Source: Saprospiraceae bacterium
GTDB lineage: Bacteria > Bacteroidota > Bacteroidia > Chitinophagales > Saprospiraceae
Direction: 5' to 3'
NCBI GenBank assembly: GCA_020628645.1
Contig: JAHDES010000052.1
Coordinates: 1 to 44,808 of the forward strand
Length of the DNA stretch: 44,808 nucleotides
The position numbers and the translations under genes are program-made. Numbering within the stretch: the first letter of the stretch is position 1; the number at the start of each line of letters is the position of its first letter. The notes beneath the pieces are model-generated. The model saw only the letters and a list, made by a program, of their open reading frames with translations, made no database searches and had not been told where the DNA came from. Shown here piece by piece: positions 27,262 to 35,235 of the stretch.

Positions 27262-27312
27262 GGTGTGATGATTTTAAAATTCAATTAATTCAAAGATACG
27301 AATCAAAAAGTT
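27260..27312. repeat. Duplicated leader, copy 1
   Basis: About 53 bp covering the quinone oxidoreductase start codon and its upstream promoter. It matches 29438-29490 at roughly 85 percent by eye, in the same orientation, so the VWA gene is flanked by the two copies. Confidence 0.6.
27291..27298 (-). promoter_or_regulatory. -7 promoter element of the quinone oxidoreductase gene
   Basis: Minus-strand TATCTTTG, a perfect TAnnTTTG element, 30 bp upstream of the ATG at 27261. Confidence 0.55.
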
Positions 27313-27327
27313 ATTATTTGACCATTA

Positions 27328-29025
27328 CTAGATGTTTAAAAATAAGGTGTCTTTTGGATATTCGGCAGCTAAATTCTTCGTTAAGTTGTTTAAATCATCC
27401 CAATGACCGTCTGCAGCTAAAGCTGCTTGCTCAAACCAAGTGTTATGTATTATATTACTAAAGGATGGGGTTATGATAATATGACGAGCTATGAGTCCTT
27501 CAAGATGATTTAAATCTGTATCTATAATATCCATGAAGCTTGTAATCCCTTCCATTTTTAACAAACTAGCTATTTCATCAGTCATACCATAGATTTTGAG
27601 GAAGTCGTCCTCAGCGACTGGTGTTCCTTGTACGACTCTACCTGCCTCAAGAGGCGTATAGAAACTAACGGAAAAGTTCATATGTTTATCATCCGTTGTT
27701 TTTTTAAATAAACCAAATTCAAACCGATCTCCTTTTTCAACTTTCTTAAATTCGAGCACAACATATCCATCTTTATTTTGAACTACTGAAATATCGGCTT
27801 TGTCAACAGATACTTTGAGGTGTCCAGTGGTACTAAATTTGGTAATACTGAAAGAAATATCACCTGCTTTAGCTGGAAAAGGATAGCTTGGAGCGTCAAG
27901 CCCAATCCATTTATAAACATTATGATTGTCCCAAACAAATGCTGCATAGGCTTTTTGTACACCTGCAGGAATTACATAATCTTCTAAAGCATGAATGTTA
28001 CTTATTGCTTGTCCTGATTTTGCTTTTATCGCTTGGTTTAAATGAACAATTGAAATACCTAATTCGTGTGTAATGTGATTGAATGCACTGTCCATTTCTA
28101 TAGTGGATTGACTCACAATCAAATCATATTTTACCTCTGAAGAGGAGCCTCCAGCAATTTTTTTCAGATTTTCTTTATCGGCATCACTTCCTACCGCAAT
28201 GGTATATATTTCTATCCCTTGATTTTTCAGTTCTGTTGCTTTTTGTATTTCATCAGGGGCTTGTGTAGAGTCTAATCCATCCGATAATAAAATGATGGTC
28301 TTTCTAGACGATTGCGAATCAGATAGCATGCTTCCTGCTTGGGTTAATCCCCCTGTCATATTCGTTCCCCCTCCGTCGCTTTTCAAATTCCTTGTAGCTT
28401 TTACGGCTTCATCCATTGTTTTATCATCTACTAAGGATTGTGTTTTATTATTATTTCCCCAAACATGATGAGCATTAGAACTAAAGGAGCAAATTCCTAA
28501 AAAGTCAATTTTTCTCAATTTATGGATAAAAGCCTCTGCACTATGAGTAGCCATTTCCATTTTTGAATGATAATCTCCTGCTTTAAAGGCTTCTTTCATA
28601 CTTCCAGATATATCCATACAAACGACTACTTCAACAGGATTATCTGTAATGCCATCTATTATTTGAGTGGGTAGTTCATTAATATTAGGAGTAGGCAATT
28701 TTATAGTTGTAGTCGTACTTTCCCAATTATCTTGTACTGATATGGAGGGAGACTTTTCATTGATGCCTTTTACTTCACACCTCACCTTATATTCATTGAT
28801 AGATTTTAAGGCTGGATTAATTGTACTTACACCATCAGTTATAAAAAAAGGACTATTATAGCCAAATACATGAACATTTGGGAAGTGCGTATCTGTTTTG
28901 AAAACTAATGCATCAAAAACATAAATAGGTATACCATTTTGTTTTTTTATGCCGATGAGAGTTAATTGACACTTATTATTAGTGCCTGATTGTTGTGCTA
29001 ATAATTTGTAATTAGAATAATCCAT
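27328..29025 (-). CDS. von Willebrand factor A domain protein with C-terminal helix-hairpin-helix-like domain
   Basis: Protein of 565 residues without signal peptide, so probably cytosolic. The VWA domain at about 133-310 has a complete metal site: DISGS (D138, S140, S142), the threonine in GGGTNMTGG and the aspartate in ILLSDGLD. An N-terminal beta domain (residues 1-110) and a middle beta-rich domain (about 350-465) flank it. Residues about 478-512 (IYGMTDEIASLLKMEGITSF) look like a helix-hairpin-helix module as found in DNA-binding or DUF4332-like proteins. Adhesion-type or complex-scaffolding roles are possible. No MoxR ATPase partner is adjacent. It sits between duplicated leader copies, suggesting insertion. 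Function unknown. Confidence 0.72.
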   Translation of the reverse strand: MDYSNYKLLAQQSGTNNKCQLTLIGIKKQNGIPIYVFDALVFKTDTHFPNVHVFGYNSPFFITDGVSTINPALKSINEYKVRCEVKGINEKSPSISVQDNWESTTTTIKLPTPNINELPTQIIDGITDNPVEVVVCMDISGSMKEAFKAGDYHSKMEMATHSAEAFIHKLRKIDFLGICSFSSNAHHVWGNNNKTQSLVDDKTMDEAVKATRNLKSDGGGTNMTGGLTQAGSMLSDSQSSRKTIILLSDGLDSTQAPDEIQKATELKNQGIEIYTIAVGSDADKENLKKIAGGSSSEVKYDLIVSQSTIEMDSAFNHITHELGISIVHLNQAIKAKSGQAISNIHALEDYVIPAGVQKAYAAFVWDNHNVYKWIGLDAPSYPFPAKAGDISFSITKFSTTGHLKVSVDKADISVVQNKDGYVVLEFKKVEKGDRFEFGLFKKTTDDKHMNFSVSFYTPLEAGRVVQGTPVAEDDFLKIYGMTDEIASLLKMEGITSFMDIIDTDLNHLEGLIARHIIITPSFSNIIHNTWFEQAALAADGHWDDLNNLTKNLAAEYPKDTLFLNI

Positions 29026-29519
29026 AGTATTGGTTTTTTGGTTAATTTCTACTTGTTAAAGGAAAAAAGCATTTACATTAGCTCCCTTCAGAAAGATGGA
29101 ATGGGGTAGTCCTAAGGATTAATAAAATTAAACAGACTAAATGGAGATACTAAATGCCTTTATGAATTTCATTTTATCACCGATTTTGAAAAAATGGCAA
29201 AATGTATTTCACATAAAGATAGTTATCTATTTTTAAATAATAGGTTCTTAGACATAAATTGTGACTTTATTGAAATTTCAAAACACTTATCTCTCAAAAT
29301 CATAGATTTATCGAGCTTTCATATTTTTCATTTCACACAATTTGTCTAAGAACGATAAAATAAAATGGAAGAAGAGGATTATAGTTAACTTTTTTTTGTC
29401 AAAATTTAAATTCCCTTTTGAAACCCGTCTGCCATCATGGTGTGATGATTTTTAAATTTCAATAGATTCAAAGGTGTAAATCAAAAAGAATAAACAATAA
29501 TGAGTTGGACCAGATTTTA
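29026..29519. other. Intergenic region with relic promoter copy
   Basis: About 490 AT-rich bp upstream of the VWA gene. The only recognisable content is the second copy of the quinone oxidoreductase leader at 29438-29490. No coding signal was seen in the rest. Confidence 0.5.
29438..29490. repeat. Duplicated leader, copy 2 (relic)
   Basis: Diverged copy of 27260-27312. It keeps CATGGTGTGATGATTTT and ends AAATCAAAAAG, but the -7 element has decayed. On the minus strand the retained ATG runs into a stop after nine codons, so no gene body remains. Confidence 0.6.
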
Positions 29520-29717
29520 TCAAAGGCACAGACAAAGCCGAATACTGGTCGCCTAACGTAGAATACCAATATTATGCTTCTCGTTGGGAAGCCATAAGCC
29601 ACTTTTGCAAGCTCATCAAAAAGCCTTTGTATCAAAAAAGGTTTGAAGCATGGCAGCAAGCAAGCCCCGATTTATCGGTTTGGGAATGTAGACTTTTATC
29701 CTTGCAGGTAGCACCGA
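29520..29717. repeat. 198-bp perfect direct repeat, copy A
   Basis: Identical over 198 bp to 31744-31941. It lies inside a glucosaminidase coding sequence. Together with copy B it makes the insertion 29520-31941 terminally redundant, equivalent to a circularly permuted unit of 2224 bp. Confidence 0.92.
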
Positions 29718-29845
29718 AAAAAGAAGATTCAAAACTTTCTTATGCAACTTGTGGATGTAAGGATGGAACGAAAGAATCTTGTTATGAAAAGCGTAAAAAA
29801 CACGCTCAAAAATGTATTGATTTTGTAAACACCTATTTAAAATAA
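29520..29845 (+). pseudogene. 5'-truncated glucosaminidase gene fragment keeping the original C-terminus
   Basis: Open frame from KGTDKAEYWS to the stop at 29845. The first 198 bp are identical to the 3' part of the gene at 31482. After the repeat it carries a tail absent from the other copy, with four cysteines (KKEDSKLSYATCGCKDG, ESCYEKRKKHAQKC). There is no start codon upstream; an in-frame stop lies at 29501-29503. Joining 31482-31941 to 29718-29845 restores a continuous frame of 195 residues, strong evidence that both halves come from one gene. A terminator follows at 29868. Confidence 0.85.
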
Positions 29846-29867
29846 AACAAAATCATCAAAAAAAAAG

Positions 29868-29899
29868 ACCTGTATCCATGTGATGCAGGTTTTTTTTTA
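29868..29899 (+). terminator. Terminator after the glucosaminidase fragment
   Basis: ACCTG-ATC / GAT-CAGGT stem with single-base bulges, preceded by an A run and followed by a run of nine T; 22 bp after the stop. Confidence 0.75.
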
Positions 29900-30308
29900 T
29901 TGTGCAACGTGCAAATATTGGCATAGATGATTTATTTATCGTATTGTAATATTTTTAATATGTATAAAATGCACAAAGTGAACCATCCAAAAAAGATATT
30001 TTTTTAAATAAATCCATCATTATACTATTTAATACTAAAATAGTTTATTTCATCAAGTCATATTAAAAATAATAAAATACATTCCAGTAAAAAAAAAGTT
30101 TTTTTAGAAGAACATTTTTTTCATTTAGTACATAACAATATATTTTTTTTATTGTTATACAAGAACCGTCAAAAGGGAAAAAGTTGTTTTAATCAATATT
30201 TTAAACTCAAAAAATAATTATAGTTTCTTCAAAAAAAAGTAACCTCAAGACTATTAAAATAAAAGAATTTTATGTATTTTTATACTTATAGCTTTCTATA
30301 CTTGAAAG

Positions 30309-30325
30309 TTTATAAGTGATAAAAT
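30309..30325. repeat. 17-bp direct repeat, copy 1
   Basis: TTTATAAGTGATAAAAT, repeated exactly at 30525-30541. The pair brackets the small membrane-protein gene and its hairpins. Confidence 0.75.
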
Positions 30326-30382
30326 GGGGAGTGTTCCAGCACTCCCCAATGCTAAGAGTGGGAGAGCAATTTCTGCTCTCCC
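30325..30382 (-). terminator. Tandem hairpins downstream of the small membrane-protein gene
   Basis: GGGGAGTG/CACTCCCC at 30325-30348 and GGGAGAGCA/TGCTCTCCC at 30359-30382. Read on the minus strand they follow the stop at 30392 within 10 bp and end in CCCCATTTTATC. They probably terminate transcription; two such stems in a row is unusual. Confidence 0.55.
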
Positions 30383-30391
30383 TTTCCTTTC

Positions 30392-30514
30392 CTATTGTTG
30401 TTCGTTATCGCCTTTATTGCGATTTTTGAACATTAGGATTAGGATTTGAATGACAGCCAAAGCAGCCATCAACTCTTCATAATAGCTTAAAGCTAAGATT
30501 TGAAAATCTTCCAT
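30392..30514 (-). CDS. Small single-pass membrane protein (40 residues)
   Basis: Open frame from ATG at 30514 to TAG at 30392. The sequence begins MEDFQILALSYYEELMAALA, continues with a hydrophobic VIQILILMF run and ends with a charged KNRNKGDNEQQ tail. The acidic N-terminus, one membrane helix and basic residues behind it are clear. There is no signal peptide. It lies between exact 17-bp direct repeats, with tandem hairpins after its stop. Such a layout is seen in small toxins, holin-like peptides and leaderless filamentous-phage coat proteins; none can be chosen from sequence alone. The gene is real-looking but unconfirmed. Confidence 0.55.
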   Translation of the reverse strand: MEDFQILALSYYEELMAALAVIQILILMFKNRNKGDNEQQ

Positions 30515-30524
30515 AATTGAAAAA

Positions 30525-30541
30525 TTTATAAGTGATAAAAT
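30525..30541. repeat. 17-bp direct repeat, copy 2
   Basis: Exact second copy of TTTATAAGTGATAAAAT (first at 30309-30325), immediately upstream of the small membrane-protein gene. Confidence 0.75.
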
Positions 30542-30694
30542 AAGATTTCAAACAACTTTCATTCCCTTTGAATGACAATATAAAGATACAAATAAGCACT
30601 CAATAATACAAGTATTTTGTGTACTTTTAAATGTTAAAACTCGGTTTTTTTTCAAATTAAATTATGTACTTTTTTATAAAATATTTTTCGCAAA

Positions 30695-30943
30695 ATGAAA
30701 CTAAACACGATAAAAGAAGCTATCAAAAAACGAGGTTTAAAACAGTCCTTTGTGGCTGAACGGTTAGGCATATCAAAAAATGGAATGAGTGACCTATGTA
30801 CCAACAGAGCGCAGCCGTCAATAAAACGCCTTTTACAAATAGCTGCCATAATTAACTGCGATGTGTGCGAATTAATCACAAAAGAAAATCCTTTTGTACT
30901 ATCAAAGCAAGAAGAAGAAGAAACTACTCATGTAGAAAAGTAA
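30695..30943 (+). CDS. XRE/Cro-type helix-turn-helix regulator 1
   Basis: Protein of 82 residues with a Cro/CI HTH at about 5-60: IKEAIKKRGLKQSFVAERLG, then ISKNGMSDLCTNRAQPSIK as turn and recognition helix. The C-terminus is acidic (SKQEEEETTHVEK). It probably binds an operator in the element, perhaps the perfect 16-bp palindrome 68 bp downstream. It is co-oriented with a second HTH gene and the glucosaminidase gene. The upstream region is AT-rich without a clear promoter consensus. Confidence 0.82.
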   Translation: MKLNTIKEAIKKRGLKQSFVAERLGISKNGMSDLCTNRAQPSIKRLLQIAAIINCDVCELITKENPFVLSKQEEEETTHVEK

Positions 30944-30971
30944 GCCTAAAAAATCCAAGTATTACACGTTT

Positions 30972-30998
30972 TTAAGCGATTTAAGCGATTTAAGCGAC
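30972..30998. repeat. Three tandem 9-bp repeats
   Basis: TTAAGCGAT three times (last copy ends C), followed by a T run, between the two HTH genes. It could be a regulator-binding array or simple slippage. Confidence 0.6.
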
Positions 30999-31011
30999 TT
31001 TTTTTTTAAGC

Positions 31012-31027
31012 TCCAACTATAGTTGGA
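31012..31027. promoter_or_regulatory. Palindromic operator candidate
   Basis: TCCAACTATAGTTGGA is a perfect 16-bp palindrome upstream of the second HTH gene. A further palindrome, AGTTACGTAACT, lies at 31084-31095. Such sites are typical for dimeric Cro/CI regulators. Confidence 0.5.
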
Positions 31028-31097
31028 CACTACTATACAAAGTACGTAAAAAACTAGGAAAACGGTACTACAATCAAAAATACAGTTACGTAACTAG

Positions 31098-31130
31098 GAC
31101 GGGGTTTTATGTCGAAGTTTTGCCCCGTCC
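31098..31130 (+). promoter_or_regulatory. GC-rich hairpin in leader of HTH regulator 2
   Basis: GGACGGGG (31098-31105) pairs with CCCCGTCC (31123-31130) across a 17-base loop that contains TGTCGAAGTTTT. The same loop motif recurs inverted at 31442-31453 and nearly so at 31469-31480, on the other side of the regulator gene. It may be an attenuator or operator. Confidence 0.4.
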
Positions 31131-31165
31131 ATCTTTTAAGGTGCTAAATATTATAAAAAATTATT

Positions 31166-31381
31166 ATGTCAAAAATTGGTGAAACCATCCGAAAAATACG
31201 AGAAAAAAAAGGCTATACCCAAGCCGAAACGGTCAAGAAATTAAATATTTCCCTACGCACATACCAAAGTATCGAATACGGTTCAGATGCAAAAATTAAC
31301 ACAATAATAAAAATACTAGAATTGTTTGATTATCAAATAGTTATAGAGCCAAGCGACAATAAATTAAAAATAAATACGTAA
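31166..31381 (+). CDS. XRE-type helix-turn-helix regulator 2
   Basis: Protein of 71 residues, almost all of it one HTH domain: IGETIRKIREKKGYTQAETV, then KKLNISLRTYQSIEYGSDAK as the helix-turn-helix, then a closing helix (INTIIKILELFDYQIVIE). It resembles small antitoxin or phage-type repressors, but no toxin gene is adjacent. Copies of AAAACTTCGACA flank it in opposite orientations (31110-31121, 31442-31453), which may be its binding sites. It precedes the glucosaminidase gene by 100 bp. Confidence 0.82.
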   Translation: MSKIGETIRKIREKKGYTQAETVKKLNISLRTYQSIEYGSDAKINTIIKILELFDYQIVIEPSDNKLKINT

Positions 31382-31481
31382 AAAATTGCGTATATCAATA
31401 TTTATTTATATCTTGCAGTATATTAATTAATCAAAAGGTGTAAAACTTCGACAAAACGCACCTTTTACAAAACTTCGAGAT

Positions 31482-31949
31482 ATGAACAATTTAAAAAAAT
31501 CATTAATCCTTGCAGCTTTTACGCTGATTTCAATTTGCACCTTTGCACAAGTAGAAAAACCCAGCTACACCAATGTAAAAGAGTTTGTAAGCTATTGGAA
31601 AGACAGCGAAGCGATGAAAAAATTTGAAGCGGTTCACGGCATACCGCAGGAGGTGATTCTTGCGAAGATGTGGATGGAAACACGGGGCGGACTTTCGGGC
31701 GTTGGACGTAGAGGGGGACTATTTGGAATTAAGGGGTCAGGACTCAAAGGCACAGACAAAGCCGAATACTGGTCGCCTAACGTAGAATACCAATATTATG
31801 CTTCTCGTTGGGAAGCCATAAGCCACTTTTGCAAGCTCATCAAAAAGCCTTTGTATCAAAAAAGGTTTGAAGCATGGCAGCAAGCAAGCCCCGATTTATC
31901 GGTTTGGGAATGTAGACTTTTATCCTTGCAGGTAGCACCGACAGTTTAA
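31482..31949 (+). CDS. Secreted glucosaminidase-domain protein, 3' end replaced at the insertion junction
   Basis: Protein of 155 residues with signal peptide 1-23 (ends TFAQ). The lysozyme-like glucosaminidase fold shows FEAVHGIPQEVILAKMWMET with the expected catalytic Glu, then GGLFGIKGSGLKG and YASRWEAISHFCKLI. It would hydrolyse peptidoglycan. The last 198 bp before 31941 are identical to 29520-29717. Behind the junction only two codons remain (TV) before the stop, whereas the other copy continues for 42 codons, so this protein has lost its cysteine-containing tail. It is convergent with the carboxylase beta-subunit gene, four bases between stops. Activity may or may not survive. Confidence 0.82.
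   Translation: MNNLKKSLILAAFTLISICTFAQVEKPSYTNVKEFVSYWKDSEAMKKFEAVHGIPQEVILAKMWMETRGGLSGVGRRGGLFGIKGSGLKGTDKAEYWSPNVEYQYYASRWEAISHFCKLIKKPLYQKRFEAWQQASPDLSVWECRLLSLQVAPTV
31744..31941. repeat. 198-bp perfect direct repeat, copy B
   Basis: Identical to 29520-29717 with a 2224-bp offset. Its right edge lies 12 bp from the stop codon of the carboxylase gene, so the insertion entered immediately behind that gene. Confidence 0.92.
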
Positions 31950-31953
31950 GTTT

Positions 31954-33495
31954 TTACAACGGAATATTCCCATGTTTTTTCTTAGGCAACTGGACAGCTT
32001 TATTTTCCAACATACTAAAGGCTTTGATAAGTTTCCGTCGTGTATTTTTTGGTAAAATGACTTCGTCGATAAAACCGCGTTGGGCCGCGCGGTAGGGATT
32101 GGCAAATTTATCTGCATATTCTGCTTCCTTTTCAGCGAGTTTGGCAGCAGGATCATCGGCAGCTTTGATTTCTTTTCGGAAGATGATTTCACTCGCGCCT
32201 TTTGCACCCATCACGGCAATTTCTGCGGAAGGCCAAGCATAATTTAAGTCTGCACCGATATGTTTAGAGTTCATCACATCATACGCTCCTCCGTATGCTT
32301 TTCTTGTTATGACGGTTACTCTTGGAACAGTTGCTTCACTCAAGGCATACAATAATTTCGCTCCATTGGTAATGATCCCATTCCATTCTTGATCGGTCCC
32401 CGGTAAGAATCCCGGTACATCCACCAAAACAAGCAATGGAATATTAAAACAATCGCAAAAACGGGTAAAACGCGCTGCTTTCTTTGAACTTTCTACATCC
32501 AAACAACCTGCTAAACTCATGGGTTGATTCGCCACTACACCAATACTTCTTCCTGCCAAACGAATAAAGCCCACAACAATATTTTCAGCATAATCTTTAT
32601 GAATCTCAAAAAAGGTATCTTTATCTGCAATACCCTCAATCACCTCACGCATATCATAAGGTTGGTTAGCATTTTCGGGTACAATATTTTCTAAAGTTTC
32701 ACGGATTTCAGTGTCAATGGAATAAGGTAATTTAGCAGGAGCTTCCTCACAATTTTGAGGCATGTAAGATAGCAATTGCTTTATTTTTTGAATACAAACG
32801 ATATCATTCGCTGCCGTTAAATGAGTAACACCTGATTTGGTAGAATGCGCACTCGCGCCTCCGAGTTCTTCGGAACTTACTTCTTCATTGGTTACTGTTT
32901 TTACGACATTGGGTCCCGTTACAAACATATAACTGGAATTTTCTACCATAATCGTAAAATCTGTCATCGCAGGAGAATAAACGGCTCCTCCAGCACATGG
33001 GCCCATGATTGCAGAGATTTGAGGAATTACACCAGAGGCTTGAACATTTCGATAAAAAATATCGGCATATCCGCCCAAGGACCGAACGCCTTCTTGAATT
33101 CGTGCGCCACCACTATCATTCAAACCAATCAAAGGTGCGCCCATCTTCATCGCCATATCCATGATTTTACAAATTTTCTCGGCATGCGTCTCGGATAATG
33201 CGCCTCCAAACACCGTGAAATCTTGTGCAAAGACATACACCAAACGTCCATCTATCATACCATAACCTGTAACCACACCATCGCCATAATAGATTTGTTT
33301 TTCCATTCCAAAATCGGTGGTTCGGTGCGTCACTAAGATGCCAATCTCTTCAAACGAACCTTCATCCATAAGAAAATGAATCCGCTCGCGAGCAGTTAGT
33401 TTTCCTTTTTGATGTTGCTTTTCAATACGAACTTCGCCGCCACCCAAATGAGCTGCTGCGATTTTATCTTGTAACTGTTGAATTTTATCTGACAT
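31954..33495 (-). CDS. pccB: Acyl-CoA carboxylase beta subunit (propionyl-CoA carboxylase-type carboxyltransferase)
   Basis: Protein of 513 residues spanning both crotonase-like halves. Typical blocks are [60 protein letters not shown] and [16 protein letters not shown], the oxyanion-hole glycines of the acyl-CoA site. In the second half [20 protein letters not shown] and [22 protein letters not shown] form the carboxybiotin site. Substrate is probably propionyl-CoA (methylmalonyl-CoA pathway) or another short acyl-CoA. It is the last gene of an operon with biotin carrier and biotin carboxylase. Length is normal for the family. Confidence 0.93.
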   Translation of the reverse strand: MSDKIQQLQDKIAAAHLGGGEVRIEKQHQKGKLTARERIHFLMDEGSFEEIGILVTHRTTDFGMEKQIYYGDGVVTGYGMIDGRLVYVFAQDFTVFGGALSETHAEKICKIMDMAMKMGAPLIGLNDSGGARIQEGVRSLGGYADIFYRNVQASGVIPQISAIMGPCAGGAVYSPAMTDFTIMVENSSYMFVTGPNVVKTVTNEEVSSEELGGASAHSTKSGVTHLTAANDIVCIQKIKQLLSYMPQNCEEAPAKLPYSIDTEIRETLENIVPENANQPYDMREVIEGIADKDTFFEIHKDYAENIVVGFIRLAGRSIGVVANQPMSLAGCLDVESSKKAARFTRFCDCFNIPLLVLVDVPGFLPGTDQEWNGIITNGAKLLYALSEATVPRVTVITRKAYGGAYDVMNSKHIGADLNYAWPSAEIAVMGAKGASEIIFRKEIKAADDPAAKLAEKEAEYADKFANPYRAAQRGFIDEVILPKNTRRKLIKAFSMLENKAVQLPKKKHGNIPL

Positions 33496-33658
33496 GTTAT
33501 TTCTAGATTTTTGGACTAGAGATTTTAGATTGTTAGACTTAGTCTAGATGAAATATTTTTTTCAAAGTAAAGACAAAAGAATTTATCCGTAAATTAAGCG
33601 TATTTCTATAGAATACATCTAAAAATCTAAGGTCTAAAATCTAATATCTTAATAAATA

Positions 33659-35131
33659 TCAACCCCTCTTTTTTTGCCAAACGGATCGTTCTTGATGGAT
33701 GACTTGTAATTGTTCTTTTTCTTTTAAATATAGTTGTACGGCTAATGCTGCGGCAATCTTTCTTTCTTCGGCTTGTTGAGAGAGAAGTTGTTCAGGCGAA
33801 TAATAGTTTTTTACAAAATGCGTATCAAAATTCCCACTCGTAAAAGCTTCATGTTCACAAACGTATTTCCCAAAAGGTAGGGTAGTGGCAATACCCTCTA
33901 TTTTATAATCTTGAATGGCCGTTTTCATGAGTTGAATGGCTTCTGCTCTAGTTTTGCCATAGGTAATTAATTTGGCAATCATTGGATCATAATAAATCGG
34001 AATTTCCATTCCTTCATCATAGCCATCATCTAAACGAATTCCATCACCTGAAGGACGCTCATAACGCGTTAATGTACCTACAGATGGGAGGAAATTATCC
34101 AGTGAGTCTTCTGCATATACTCGAACCTCCAAGGCATGTCCTTTGATGTGTAAATCTTCTTGTGTAAAGGCTAATTTTTCTCCTCGCGCTACTTTAATTT
34201 GTTGCTCTACTAAATCAATTCCTGTAATTAATTCCGTTACGGGATGTTCCACTTGTAAACGCGTATTCATCTCCAAGAAATAGAAATTTTTATCAGCATC
34301 TAAGAGAAATTCTACTGTTCCAGCTCCGACATAATCACAGGCTTTTGCGACTTTAACCGCCGCTTCTCCCATTGCTTGGCGAATTTCAGGTGTTAAAACA
34401 GCCGAAGGCGCTTCTTCCACTACTTTTTGGTGACGACGTTGTACGCTACACTCTCGTTCAAAAAGGTGTACGATATTTCCATGCGTATCAGCTAAGACTT
34501 GTATCTCAATATGGCGAGGAGAAGTAACGTATTTTTCAATAAAGACCGAACCATCCCCGAAAGCAGAAGTAGCCTCACTAATAGCACGTTCCATTTGCTC
34601 TGGCAACTCCTCAATATTATTGACGATTCGCATTCCCTTTCCACCACCACCTGCTGATGCTTTAATCAAGATTGGAAATCCAATTTTTTGAGCAATTTCT
34701 TTGGCTAATTCTACATCGGTAATCGCTTCTTCGATCCCAGGCACCATCGGGATTTTATAATCTCGAACGGCTTCTTTAGCGGCTAATTTACTTCCCATCA
34801 CGCGAATGGCATGGGGGCGAGGGCCAATAAAACGAATGTCATTATCTTCAACGAGTTGCGCAAAAACGGCATTTTCACTCAAAAAACCATAGCCAGGGTG
34901 AATCCCATCTGCTCCTGTTTGTTTAGCGGCGGCGATGATTTTATCCATCACCAGATAAGATTCCGAAGAAGGTGCAGGGCCTAAATAAATCGCTTCATCT
35001 GCAAAACGTACATGAGGTGCATGGCGGTCCGCTTCCGAATAAACCGCTACCGTTTTGATACCCATTTTTCGGGTGGTCCGCATGACGCGCAAGGCAATTT
35101 CTCCTCGATTGGCAATTAATATTTTATTCAT
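33659..35131 (-). CDS. accC: Biotin carboxylase subunit of acyl-CoA carboxylase
   Basis: Protein of 490 residues. Biotin carboxylase N-domain (KILIANRGEIALRVMRT), ATP-grasp (KASAGGGGKGMRIVNN glycine loop), and the conserved FLEMNTRLQVEHPVTE catalytic strand are all intact; then RVYAEDSLDNFLPS of the C-domain. It makes carboxybiotin on the carrier protein from ATP and bicarbonate. About 40 residues at the C-terminus (EKEQLQVIHQERSVWQKKRG) exceed the bacterial AccC minimum and may contact the other subunits. Operon order is carrier, carboxylase, carboxyltransferase; gaps are 104 and 163 bp, the first holding a repeat pair. Confidence 0.93.
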   Translation of the reverse strand: MNKILIANRGEIALRVMRTTRKMGIKTVAVYSEADRHAPHVRFADEAIYLGPAPSSESYLVMDKIIAAAKQTGADGIHPGYGFLSENAVFAQLVEDNDIRFIGPRPHAIRVMGSKLAAKEAVRDYKIPMVPGIEEAITDVELAKEIAQKIGFPILIKASAGGGGKGMRIVNNIEELPEQMERAISEATSAFGDGSVFIEKYVTSPRHIEIQVLADTHGNIVHLFERECSVQRRHQKVVEEAPSAVLTPEIRQAMGEAAVKVAKACDYVGAGTVEFLLDADKNFYFLEMNTRLQVEHPVTELITGIDLVEQQIKVARGEKLAFTQEDLHIKGHALEVRVYAEDSLDNFLPSVGTLTRYERPSGDGIRLDDGYDEGMEIPIYYDPMIAKLITYGKTRAEAIQLMKTAIQDYKIEGIATTLPFGKYVCEHEAFTSGNFDTHFVKNYYSPEQLLSQQAEERKIAAALAVQLYLKEKEQLQVIHQERSVWQKKRG

Positions 35132-35176
35132 GAATTTTTTAAATTCTATTTATGTCGATGAAATTAACAAAGGATT

Positions 35177-35228
35177 GGTGAAGTTTCCAAACTTCACCGA
35201 AACATATTGAGCAAGTTTCCTAACTTGC
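35177..35228. repeat. Paired palindromic repeat (REP-like), copy 1
   Basis: Two hairpins: GGTGAAGTTT/AAACTTCACC at 35177-35198 and GCAAGTT/AACTTGC at 35211-35228. A homologous pair with the same order is at 39238-39288, each preceded by GATT. It lies between the carrier and carboxylase genes. Confidence 0.7.
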
Positions 35229-35235
35229 AAAATGC

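Larger units (their letters stand above)
29900..30391. other. AT-rich non-coding stretch of the inserted element
   Basis: About 490 bp of very AT-rich DNA. It contains a hairpin with ATAACAATA (30132-30140) and TATTGTTAT (30150-30158), then two strong hairpins at 30325-30382 that belong to the small gene downstream. No coding sequence was recognised. Confidence 0.5.

Noticed and set aside
30959-30971. 13-bp match (GTATTACACGTTT) to the reverse complement of 35758-35770
   Set aside because: Matches of this length are expected by chance in a window of this size and composition.
32845-33198. 117-codon plus-strand frame
   Set aside because: Antisense to the strongly conserved carboxyltransferase gene; sequence has no recognisable fold.
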